Assembly (NCBI GenBank): GCA_031763025.1
Contig: JASSKH010000001.1
Span: 16,159,142-16,223,141, forward strand
Direction: 5' to 3'
DNA length: 64,000 nt
Origin: Macrocystis pyrifera
Lineage: Eukaryota; Sar; Phaeophyceae; Laminariales; Laminariaceae
The notes beneath the pieces were generated by a model. The model did no database searches. It was not told where the DNA came from and worked only from the letters and a program-made list of their open reading frames with translations. Below are positions 54,208-64,000 of the stretch, piece after piece. The translations under genes were made by a program, and so were the position numbers. Every line of letters starts with the position of its first letter. Position 1 is the first letter of the stretch.

Positions 54208-57200
54208 CTTCGACAGAAGCAAAGGCGAGCGCCAAAAACAAACAAACAAACGAACAAACGAACGATTCAACCACAAAAAGTAAACAAAGGCGAAAAAAAA
54301 CAAACAAAAAACAGAAAACTACTGCTGTACGTACGTACGTACTGACGACGCCAAATGTGAAGCGATGCCCGTGGCAGGTTCTCTCTTGTCGTGGCGATGG
54401 TGTGGAAACACATCCCGAGAAGTGGGTTTGCACCTCGGGTCTCTAGACGGAACGGAGTTGCAGACCCTCGGGTGACCTTGAACTCGCGTGTAATGAGGCG
54501 GTACGATCTAGGGAAAGTGAACCAGGAATCTACGAAAACAACAACAACAACAACAACAAAAACAACGTCCACGCGTTGTTTAACCCGTTTTCCGCTGTAA
54601 AAATAAGTCAACTCAAATTCTATGTATGCGTTGTGTCCCCGAAACGAGGGCGCAGTTCCTAGAGGTAAAGGTCACATACGTCGGGCAAGTATACATGTAT
54701 CATCTAAAGATCAGATAGATCATCTGCAGATACATTATCTACAGATAGATAATCTAGATCCCAACCCGCCGTTATGAAATGTTGTGCAAGATATGTATAT
54801 ATTGCAGACCCAACAAAGGATTCATGTGTTAGATAATGGAGCTTATACAGCTGCCACCCGGCAGCATAAGCTAAATCATACAGATCGGTGATGTATCTGC
54901 CCTGAAAGATCTAGATCACGGTCTGTAGATGATGTGTGGGTGATCTGCCCCGTGTGTGAAAGGGTGACAAAGAAAGGCAAAGAAACAAATGGCGAGGCAA
55001 TAAGGAGGGGGGGGGGAAACACACACACTCATTGTGAACACTGTAGACGCGAGAACAAACAACGAAATTGAATATATATATATATATTTTTAAACACCCG
55101 TTCTGAGCACACAACGGCAAAGCCAAGAAGGAAACACCGAATTTCAACAAAGGAATGCCGAGGCGAGACGAGAAACCCAACACGAAAGTCAAACAAACTA
55201 CTCATCGAATTTTGACCTATAGCGACGAGGCGAAGGAAGAAGGAAGACAAGAAACCTTGATACGTACACTTTTTTAAGAACATTACAAACAACAAATTTG
55301 ACAGAAAATTGATACGAACAGCAGTAAACCACATTAACCAAGGTACCTACAGTAATTTCGTTCTGGTCATTTTGTCCTCCATCCCTGGTACCCCCATACT
55401 TGTCATGCTGGTACAATTAGTATGTAAATGTACTTAACGAAATAGTTCGAGGTATCCATCCATCATATATACTGTACAGTAGTTCATCTAATGCCCAAAA
55501 AACAATTCTTTAATCAAGTGATATTTGATGCCCAATTCATAACAGCAACTTAAGGGTGGAGTAAATGTATTGAAAAAGCATTTTTCTCTCCCACACACAC
55601 ATTGAACACGCACGCTTCTCCTTACGCCGGCATATCCGGCACAATCTTCATGCGTGGCAGTACGGCGTAGTATAACTCATACTTGCGCCGCGCTTGTCGT
55701 GGCCACAGCGATTCGCGGCTGCTCTACAGCAGATAGCAGCGCGGTTGCTGCCTTTAAACTTTGCTGAGATCGTATGTATCATTCGGCCTCGCTCTGATAC
55801 TCATATCATACAATACGTACGTCGCCTTCTGTCTCCGTACGCGACGTAAGCAAGACCTATTTTGATAAGGATGGGGTCTCTGACGGCGCCTAAGTAGCAT
55901 CTCCATCCTCCTCTAATCGTGTTCAAAGCCGTGCTGAGCTCGCGAAGCTTTGGTCTTGTCGATTGGCCTGCCCACCAGGCACCAAGGGTCGTCGTGGGAA
56001 AACCAAGCATATTCTAGTAGGTACCAGGTGCAAGACCACCCACCAACAGCCACCCTCAAGTCAAACACCACCACCACCACCTCCACCATCAGCTGAGCAC
56101 AGGCAGCAGAAGAAGCTTGTCGCTGGTGGTGGTGGGCATCTATAAAAATAATATACGTACATGCAGTGTGCTGCTGCGTGCTTCAAAATCCTCATTGAAA
56201 GGTTTCTGCGCTGACGCGCATCGCTTAGCCATCAAAGCGATATCAAGCCTCCGACTATCACTCATGTTTAGGGTTAACTGAGGGCATTCGAAAAAACAAA
56301 TTCAGGTAAAACAGCCCCGACAACCCACCATCCCCTGATGGCGACCAAACAGGGGAGTACACTTCAGGGCGGATATACTGAAACCAAATAAAGCACAGCA
56401 GTACCGCACACACGCGCGCGTGCCTCAAGTACGTATGATATCACACTGCATGACAACGAGGTGTTTATACGTACGTGTACGAAGTTAGTATCTCGTCCGT
56501 ACGCACCGGTATCCTTCGGTCGTAGGCCGGGATGATATGCACAATAAACAAGGAGATTTTTTTTTTTCCCGCTGTATGATTCACGTTGATAGGAATAGCG
56601 TGCGCAGGAACGAGATCATACAGATCGTTGCGGGGCCCGAGGAACTCACGAAGGACTACTCTATGATACCTGGTACGTGCGAAGCTTTCGCTCAGATACT
56701 TTCGACTTCCAAAGCGTAGTATGCCTGTTTTGTTCACAAACGACGGAATTAATTATTTATAATCATGGGCTCTACCGACGGAAACTAAATGGCTTCATTT
56801 GTTCAGAGGCAGAGAGAAGAGAAAAACTGCCACACCCGCCCCGTGCCCCCTCCTAGCTTCTCGAGATAGGTGCACGAGTAGAGCACGGCACTGCTCGCTG
56901 CTGATTGATACGGCTAATAGGCTAGGCCTACTGTTGTGGTGGACGATGTTTTAAGGGTACAAGGGTACAAAGTTCACAACGAATAGATACAAGCTCCGGC
57001 TAATTCCGCCGCAGCTAGCGGTTTTCGTAATTCCGACGCTTTTGTGTACCGTCACACAATTACCCTCTTTGCGCATAGCAGCGCGGACCAGGGCGACGTT
57101 TAACAGGCGCTTTGTGTTGAAGGTGTTCGGCGAGCTCGTCGCGTGGGGCTGCTTTCAACTTTCATCATGTACGTCCTATGTGTGGCATTCTTCGGTGTGG

Positions 57201-57943
57201 TACGTACCGTGGTAGCAGAGCCGGGGCCAAACTCTAAACTCTGGTTACGAAAGAGCACACGATGCTGCAGCATGCTATCCAAACTTGTTGTCCCCATTTT
57301 ACTATGTATCATCGTATTACTGCTGTGTGCTCTTTTCTTTTTATTGCATGCGTGAGGGCGTGAGCTTGCTGAATTCGACACGGAAAATATCGTGCAGTTC
57401 AAACGTTGAACCCTTGGTGCGATCAAAATGGAGCGAGTATCATGGGGAACAACGCAATACGCGTGTGTGATCACCGCGTTCGTCCTCCATATCGCTGAGG
57501 GCATAACCTCATACCTCTCACCCAATATTAAGCTGGACAGTAAAAATCGATCGTAGAGGCGTACCAGGGTACCTGCTATCAAAGATATACTCATATTCAA
57601 GCTCTCCACTTACAGCAGAATACGTAGTACTGAAGCTTCAAAGTCACTTTTAGAACTGTAGTTATTAAATAGTCGCAACCAAGTCGTCAGCCTACGCGTC
57701 CGATTGAGCTGCTGATACTCAAATCTTGAAAGCTGTGAGATATATACCCGGAATCTGCTGCTGTAAGATTGTCGGTTTCTTGTTCCTGTTCAACATGGTT
57801 GCATTTTGCTATCGATGACGATTGTGCTTTCACCATATTCCTTGCATGAGACAGATAAATATCATCATTGTGGTCCTCGTACCAACGTGAGGGCGGTAGG
57901 GCCTCTTATTCCTTGGTCAGATAAACATACGATATCATACGGG
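54208..57943. other. No gene recognised; upstream of the fusion gene
   Basis: Contains a copy of the 20040-20140 repeat (54440-54520), a CAGTCCCGTTT arm, the AGATC repeat (54690-54950), GTACGTAC runs and CACCACCACC (56068-56090). Minus-strand open frames at 55801-56010 and 57100-57609 show no domain. The missing 5' exon(s) may lie here. Confidence 0.4.
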
Positions 57944-58290
57944 TGCTGGATATCGAACGAGAATCTCGATATTTTGCGGTGCCAATAAAAAACAAAACTG
58001 ATAACACGATTTCGATAAATTGATACATCACGCCTTTCGATCATATAAACACGAGGGACGCCAGGGAATGCGGGCAAAACACGTTCGATACGATATATAT
58101 ATATACGACACTACCAGGCACATAATACCAGTACATACGGGTACGACGAACACCGGTACCGCTGTACTGCTGTATTATACCCCCGGGATAGACTGTCGAA
58201 ATCGTATCGATTCGAATTTTTGTTGATCGCAGCAGTATCGACTATCGTATCGGCTTGACGCCCGTTCGATATCCGATATCCGTCGCTAAA
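57944..58290. mobile_element. MITE with GTGCTGGATATCG end, relative of 757-996
   Basis: GGTGCTGGATATCGAACGAG at the left and CGTTCGATATCCGATATCC at the right. It shares TTGATACATCACGCCTTTCG-like and GGCAAAACACGTTCGATA blocks with 757-996, but carries about 100 extra bases. Confidence 0.6.
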
Positions 58291-58698
58291 GTTGATAGCA
58301 GAAGAGCGTATAGTACGTTGGCCATTGGGAATGGAAGTAGCAAGCAGCCATGTGAAATTCAACGTTGATCTTACCGTAATATAGATTCCTTTCGCCAGCC
58401 CAAAAGACAAGTATGTTCAACTTCGAGTGTATTAGAGGTTTTAGCCAAAATCAGGCATACCTGGTCCATTATGGACTAAAAACAGGTACAGACTAAAAAC
58501 AAGAAAAAAACACACTTCAGGAGCCCTGCCATTGGCCGGCCTAAGATCGTACCTGATGATTGCTTGAAACTGGCCAGGTACACCTGGACTTGTCTACGGC
58601 GTCTAGCTTTCAACTGTTTTTGCCTGATTTTCAGCCAATCACCGAGGTCATACTGTTTTTTCTCTGCGTATGCGGTCTGCGGTCCCTCGGTTGCAACT

Positions 58699-59850
58699 AT
58701 CAGGGCATGTCATGGGCCGGCGCTGGTGGACCGGCCCGGCCCATTGATTTTTCATATGATGGGTCGCGGCCCGGCTCGGCCCGGCCCGTCAAATTGTCAG
58801 AGCATAGACCGCGACTCCGCCCGGTCCATCGTTTTTCAGAGCATGGGCCGCGGCCCGGCCCAGCCCATCAGCGAGCCCGGGTCGGTCCGCTATTTCCGTG
58901 GGCCAGCCCGTGGATTTGACGGGCCGGCTAATGTGTTGTCCTGTACTAAAAGGTGCACGCATAAGGGCTGACGTGCTTTTCTTGTCTGTTTCATCTGTGT
59001 TTCGTTTGGTTTCTCGCTCTGGCTTCTTTGGGCCAGCTGTTTTCGGCCCATGCGGTATGCATACTGTACCCATTACTGACGCAAATATCTCCACCAACCG
59101 CCCGGTCCAATGGCTTATGTCCCGGCTGGTGGACAACCACCACTCCTTCTTCTGCTGCGATGCCCGCAGCAGCAGCACCTGCCTGCTGCAGCAACACCTA
59201 CCTGCTGCTGCAATACCAGCTGCTGTAACAACGCCTGCTATCGATCTAGAGCTGTAGTCCGGAGAAGGTAACGACAAAAGCCAGAGATTTTTGGGGGGCC
59301 CTTCCCATCCATGCTCCAGCAGCAGTACTCGTTCCCGGTTCGACGACGACACATATGAAGGTGAACGTCTCTGCAACTTTCGGTCAGAAGATGTCCCCCG
59401 GCTGGAACTACTTCACGAAGGTGTCACTAGCAATTCCGTCCGGGCCGAACTACGGTAAAAACGTCAAATGCTGCCTTCGCCGCGGAGACAAGGAGTGTGT
59501 GCCCTCGATACGCCCACAACGGCCCCAAGGCTTGGATCAGATATTTGCGCAAGGACCAGGAAGCGATCAACACAGGCGGAGAGTCAGCGTACAGAGGAGC
59601 TCGTCGAGGCATCAGATAATACACCACAACTAATGGGCCGCAGCCCGGGCCCGCCCGCGAAAACAAGTGGACCGCCTTAAGGGCAGGGTGGAGTGACCCA
59701 TGACAGAGCCCACAATTCATGGGCCACGGCACGGCCCGGCCGGATCACATTTTACAAATATTCGTCCCGGCCCGGCCCGGCCCGACCCATCACAATTTTC
59801 AGATTGGCCCGGCCCGGCGCGGACCATCGACCCATGACAAGTCCTGGTAA
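58699..59850. mobile_element. hAT-like DNA transposon remnant
   Basis: The left CAGGGCATGTCATGGGCCGG and the inverse of the right end (CCAGGACTTGTCATGGGTCG) form imperfect TIRs beginning CAGG/CCAGG. Subterminal GGCCCGGCCCGGCCC repeats occupy 58725-58920 and 59640-59830. An internal plus-strand stretch (59355-59520) reads SPGWNYFTKVS then KNVKCCLRRGDKE, resembling a BED zinc finger of hAT transposases. Flanking 8-base words (GCAACTAT, GTAATTAA) do not match well, so the target duplication has decayed or the ends are offset. Confidence 0.6.
59355..59520 (+). pseudogene. BED-type zinc-finger remnant
   Basis: W-N-Y-F-T-K-V, then C-C-L-x(5)-E, resembles the aromatic start and Cys pair of a BED finger. 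The His ligands and the transposase core were not found. Confidence 0.45.
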
Positions 59851-60099
59851 TTAATATGTCTACGTGCGTATTTATATACATACGTACGCTGATTTCATTC
59901 TTTGGGGTGTACGATGTGCTTCATTCGTTTTGATGTGTATTCCGTAGTTTTGTATGGTCACAGGAGTCATATTGTATCACCGCGGACACAGACGGCACTT
60001 CGTCTGCCCCATCTCGCGTCGAGGTGGTCTCAGGTTTCGTACGGGAAACAAACTTCGCGCCGAGCAGGCGGTTCCGCGGGATCGTCGCAAGGCTTCAAA

Positions 60100-60880
60100 G
60101 CTGGCAACGGGAGGGGGGGGGGGGGGTGCCAGACTAAATACTCTTGGCGCACCCGTCGTGGCGAAACAAACGGACTCTGGTGACCGTCCGCAGGTCCACG
60201 TGGAGCCCGTTGTGTCTACACCCTAAAGAAAAGAAAACAGTTCATATTTTGGAGGCCACACGCTCAATGTTCAGGCGCAAAACAAACGTTTGCGACTTCT
60301 CCTGGCCAAAAAAACACCGCTCGTGGCGTGTGCTGTTCACTTGGTTTCAGTATGAAACTGTTTTATGCTGCAAAGGAAAAGGTGTACCTGATTTTGGCTT
60401 TTACTAAAAATATGTACGAATATATTATTGTATTTTTGTCATTAGAAGCTATACTATTACGACCATATATTGTATACTAGCGGTACGGCCACGGCTTATC
60501 CCATGGCGCTAGCCCTGCCTTGTCGAAAGTAGTCGGGCCACGGCTCCGCACGTACGTACATCATCGATCAGCGAATACTGATGATACGCACGTTCCTCCA
60601 TCTACTGCTGTGCTTTCCGCTGAACGAAAACGTGCCGAAAACACACCTAGGGTTACCGTACTGATTCATGTACCTATTGCTAAAGGGTGCTATTAATTGA
60701 GCCTACTCTGTACCAACTGCACGTGCTAAGCATTAACATTACCAACGGCCTACGCCAAGCCAACTTCGTAGACTGTGAGCCACGTTAACTGTACAACTAT
60801 CACTTAGTAGTAGGTGTATTAGATTAGAATTTTTGAAATTGGTGAACCTTGCCCCCAATGGGCGGGGACCGGCGGCTTCA
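60100..60880. other. No gene recognised
   Basis: A G run near 60110-60126, then mixed sequence. No exon or transposon ends were seen. Confidence 0.35.
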
Positions 60881-61110
60881 CGAACCCCAGCCAACAAGGG
60901 TGTACCCGGAGTTGGGGTTTCCACATCGTGCATGTCGGTCTCGACCGAGGGGCCACCTTTCTTGTCCCCGGTGTGTTGAAGTTGTTGGTGTATAGATGGA
61001 TTTGAGATCCGGGGATGGGACCTTGTCCTCCCCGGGTGTGTCTGGCCCCACGAATCCCAGCCACTCAGCAATCAGCAAGTGAGGTTGGGATTTCTACACC
61101 GTGCGGGGGG
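60880..61110. repeat. Relative of the 26.3-kb tandem satellite
   Basis: GTTGGGGTTTCCACATCGTG, GTGTGTTGAAGTTGTTGG and GGGACCTTGTCCTCCCCGGG, followed by a second unit start, GGTTGGGATTTCTACACCG. Confidence 0.65.
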
Positions 61111-61401
61111 CGTACATTCAAGTAGTGTGCTGTGATATACTGGTAGTTTGTTCTCGAGTATATAGTATGAACTGCACAGTAAGAGTACGTTAAATGTAGT
61201 TCGCCACCAGGAAAGTATTACAGTTAGACGTTACTACCGCAGCGTGACTACTCCTACTCCTATTACTACTGCTACAACTATTGATACCTACCAGGTATTC
61301 TGATACTGTCCTACTATACGTACTACTGCTACAAATGCTATTACCACTATTAATACTATGATACCTACAACCGTGTAGACTTACTCATAGCTATATTTCT
61401 C

Positions 61402-62112
61402 CTGAGCGTGCTCGGTTGGTACATCCCTGGCATCTCAGGGCTTTCACTCGGACACCGCCTCCTTCTATTACTTGCCGGCGAGTCTTTTTCCTCTCCTTGC
61501 TTTTTTTTTCCCGTGCGTGCGTGTACCCAGAGCACGGCACCGCGGGCGAGCGCGGCGCCATCGCGGGTGCTGGCGGGTAGAAGGGGGGTCGGGAGGAGCA
61601 CGGTCACCGTTTTCTTGGCTAGGCGTCGCGTGTGCATCGAGACACACGGGAAGCATGAACGGGCTCTGTCTGGCCTCCTGATATTTTGAAGTCTATATTT
61701 TGGAGTCTACAAATGTTGTTCTGGGTTGAAAAAGAAGATTCAAGCGGTGCCTATTTTTGCGATCAAGCTGAATTTCAGAGAGATACCATCGCAGTCTGAG
61801 CACCAACGCTGTCGAGCTGGCGAACAAGGGCCACGGTGAGCACCCGGCTTCACGCAAGGCGCGCGACGGGGCTAGCTGGGGCAGAGAGCGAGGAAAGCTC
61901 CACTCGGATCGAGTCGATAGCGAGGTGGTCGCGAGAGGGGCGGGCAGGGTAATGTACGAGGCTGAGAGAAGCTTTGCTGTTCGATTTTTCTTGACCGGCG
62001 CAAGATGTTCCAACCAGGCGGGAAAAATTACATCAAAGGGGACGGGATCTTTTAATTATTTTTCGAATCTTCGTTTTCGTTCAACTTTCATTATTTTTTG
62101 CGGTGCGGTGCC
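61402..62112 (+). repeat. Inverted-duplicate segment B (partner 49398-50183)
   Basis: Shares ordered words with segment A on the opposite strand. The open frame of segment A is broken here by a stop after GLLIF (about 61687). The two copies are strongly diverged in spacers, so the duplication is not recent. Confidence 0.75.
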
Positions 62113-62394
62113 ATGCATGCTGTGCTTCCCTTTCGTACATATCAAAAGAATAAAAGAGGTACTGTATGTACGTCATGCATGCGGTGTCCGGTTTGTTCCA
62201 TTCTTCCTCGTGAGCGAGCCTTGTACCTACTATTACTAGTAATTCGTGATAATGAGGAGCGTCCTCAGTACCTGCTGTCATATCTGCGATGCATCATGCC
62301 GGGCGAACACGGATTATGCTGAACCAAGACGAACGAACATCTACGTACGCGGTCGTATGTATCCGTGACGCTTGGGTTCAGTTTTTTTAGAAAC

Positions 62395-62500
62395 AAAAAA
62401 ATCGTCAGCAGCAGCAGACTTGATGGCGGCAGCAACAACAGCAGCAGCAACAACAAAAACAACAACAACAACAACAACAGCAGCAGCAGCAGCAGGGGCA
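62395..62500. repeat. CAG/CAA simple repeat
   Basis: CAGCAGCAG and AACAACAAC runs. A similar shorter run occurs at 62715-62750 in the next tandem unit. Confidence 0.8.
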
Positions 62501-63350
62501 CACGAGGCCAGGGTCAGCATCACTACACGATCGGCGTGTCGGTCTAACCCTTGAACCCTTTGTACACGTACTCGATTTTGTTGTGTTTCCTGCTTCCCAA
62601 CTGGAAACTCGACATGATTTTGAGACGAAAAACTACAACATGACAATCCGATGTCCAAGAGAGCTTCTCGTAGCAGGTGCCACCACTTCTACTGCCGTAC
62701 ATCTACAGCAGAGCTTCTTCAGCAGCAAAACAGCAGCAGCAGCAGTAGCAGTACGACACGAGGTCAGGGTCAGCGTCGCTGTACGCTCGGCTTGAAGGTC
62801 TAACCCTTGAACACTTTGTACACGTACTCGATTGTGTTGTGGTTCCTGCTTTCCAACTTGAAATTCGGCATAATTTGGAGACAAAATCTAAAACCTGACG
62901 TGTCCAACAGAGCTTTTCGTAGAAGGTGCCACCACTACTACTGCTGTACGATATCTACAGCAGAGTTTCTCCTGCTTCTCCGTCCCCTCATCAGCAGGAG
63001 GGCGGGCCTGACCATACCACCTGCGGCATGCCTTATTGACACGGCCCGAACGTTGCTGAGGACAGGCACATTCTGCCTACGAGTACTCGAAGAGTTGGGT
63101 TTCGTTAAGTAAAACTAAAATACTAGAACCGTTATGACAGGTGTCACCACTACTACTGCTGTACGACACCTACAGCAGATCTTCTCCTGCTCCTTCGTCC
63201 CCTCATCAGTAGGAGGATGGGCCTGACAGCACCATCTGCAGCATGTCTTAGGACGCGGCCCGAACGTTGCTGTGGACAGGCACAGTCTGTCAGCGAGTAC
63301 TCGTAGAATCGGGTTTCGTTAGGCAGACCTAAAATACAAAAACCGTTTGC
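62500..63350. repeat. Nested tandem duplications, units about 200-260 bp
   Basis: CACGAGG(C/T)CAGGGTCAGC, GGTCTAACCCTTGAAC and TTTGTACACGTACTCGAT recur at 62500 and 62757. AGGTG(C/T)CACCACT(A/T)CTACTG recurs at about 62675, 62925 and 63138. CGTCCCCTCATCAG, CACGGCCCGAACGTTGCTG and GGGTTTCGTTA recur at about 62980-63110 and 63195-63330. Confidence 0.75.
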
Positions 63351-64000
63351 TACGTTACGGTTCTGTTTTTTTAAACCATGGCCCAGCCACGTGCCAACAC
63401 ACGTTGCCGCACCTATAGCTCGATTGACCCTGAACGACTTCCAACCGCACCAGCACGAGAAAAATTTATTTGTGTGTGCGTGCACAGAGTCCGGCGGGAC
63501 TGGCACTGGTGCCGTGTGCGTTGAGCGCGGTGGATAAACGTGGCCGAAAAAAAAGTTGAATCACACGATGACACAGTGATACACACACTTACAGAAAAAA
63601 CTATGAACGAGGTACCCTACTCTCGTACGACTCCTTATGAAGATGCTTTTTTTCCTGGGAAAACCAAGGACAAAATGCTCGCGTTTCGCGCTCGCGCGCC
63701 TCTTTATTATGAATAACACCGCTTGCTGCTGTACTGCTACCTAGTACTCAGGGATGTACGTTACGGCGAGAAGCCGAAAATGGCACGGGAAATTACGGGA
63801 AATCGGCTTTTCTTCAGTAGTATGAGACGGGTATCCACTGCTGTAGGTGCTCCTTCTCTTACCCCGTTCAATATGTCACTGGTACCGCTGTATACCAGGT
63901 ACTACTACTACTAATAACATACGCACTCGTACTGGTACTACAGAACAGTACTACCAGGTGCCTACTACTATGCTACCTAACACATACTGGTAGCCTATGT
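63351..64000. other. No gene recognised
   Basis: An ATG at 63378 opens 48 codons (MAQPRANTRCR onward) without a recognised domain. The right edge is rich in TACTACTA and TACCAGGT words. Confidence 0.35.

Noticed and set aside
57100..57609. 169-codon minus-strand open frame as a gene
   Set aside because: No domain and no splice or composition support; an overlapping plus-strand frame (57143-57355) with hydrophobic stretches is equally unsupported.
1..64000. CRISPR array, bacterial operon or prophage
   Set aside because: Split genes with GT-AG introns, SINEs and a LINE show eukaryotic nuclear DNA; no regularly spaced identical short repeats were found.

Overview
This window is nuclear DNA from a eukaryote with large, transposon-filled introns. 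All recognisable genes are split by GT-AG introns, some 4-7 kb long. Receiver (response-regulator) domains, an A20/AN1 zinc-finger protein, abundant CAG/CTG runs and many small DNA transposons suggest a photosynthetic stramenopile, perhaps a brown alga. That assignment is inference; no rRNA or organelle marker is present.

Three genes can be supported. (1) At the left edge, minus strand, lies one exon (1009-1286) of a TrmB-type tRNA (guanine-N7-)-methyltransferase; its other exons were not found. (2) On the plus strand, 8596-21324, is a complete A20/AN1 stress-associated zinc-finger protein in four exons. Its linker carries two frame slips, both in C homopolymers. (3) On the minus strand, 54207-29961, is a ten-exon 3' part of an unusual gene whose exon phases all agree. 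In order it encodes a receiver domain, a Ser/Thr-rich linker, a peroxiredoxin-like domain, a Gly-rich linker and a second, C-terminal receiver domain. The peroxiredoxin-like domain lacks the peroxidatic Thr and Cys. No histidine-kinase domain was seen. I regard this receiver-pseudoperoxiredoxin-receiver protein as the most notable thing here.

Most of the rest is repeats. A 5'-truncated non-LTR retrotransposon (45093-47171) ends in a 55-base poly(C) tail instead of poly(A). A second, non-autonomous family has a similar 3' end and also a poly(C) tail, with about a dozen copies. Many of these tails lie 15-100 bases upstream of 3' splice sites, in the sense orientation of the host gene. A TA-inserting MITE family (here MITE-A) has at least 15 copies, mostly in the introns of the 30-54 kb gene. 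There are also a tRNA-derived SINE (three copies), a 448-bp TRIM-like element with identical 79-bp terminal repeats, a hAT-like element, several other TIR elements and many tandem arrays.

At the smallest scale the palindrome TACC(A/T)GGTA occurs about 27 times by hand count, against roughly 0.5 expected for random sequence. Aligned MITE-A copies show that it arises as a 7-base insertion at a TA, much like a Tc1/mariner excision footprint.

The stretches 1287-8595, 21325-29050 and 54208-64000 hold no gene I can support, only repeats and low-complexity sequence.
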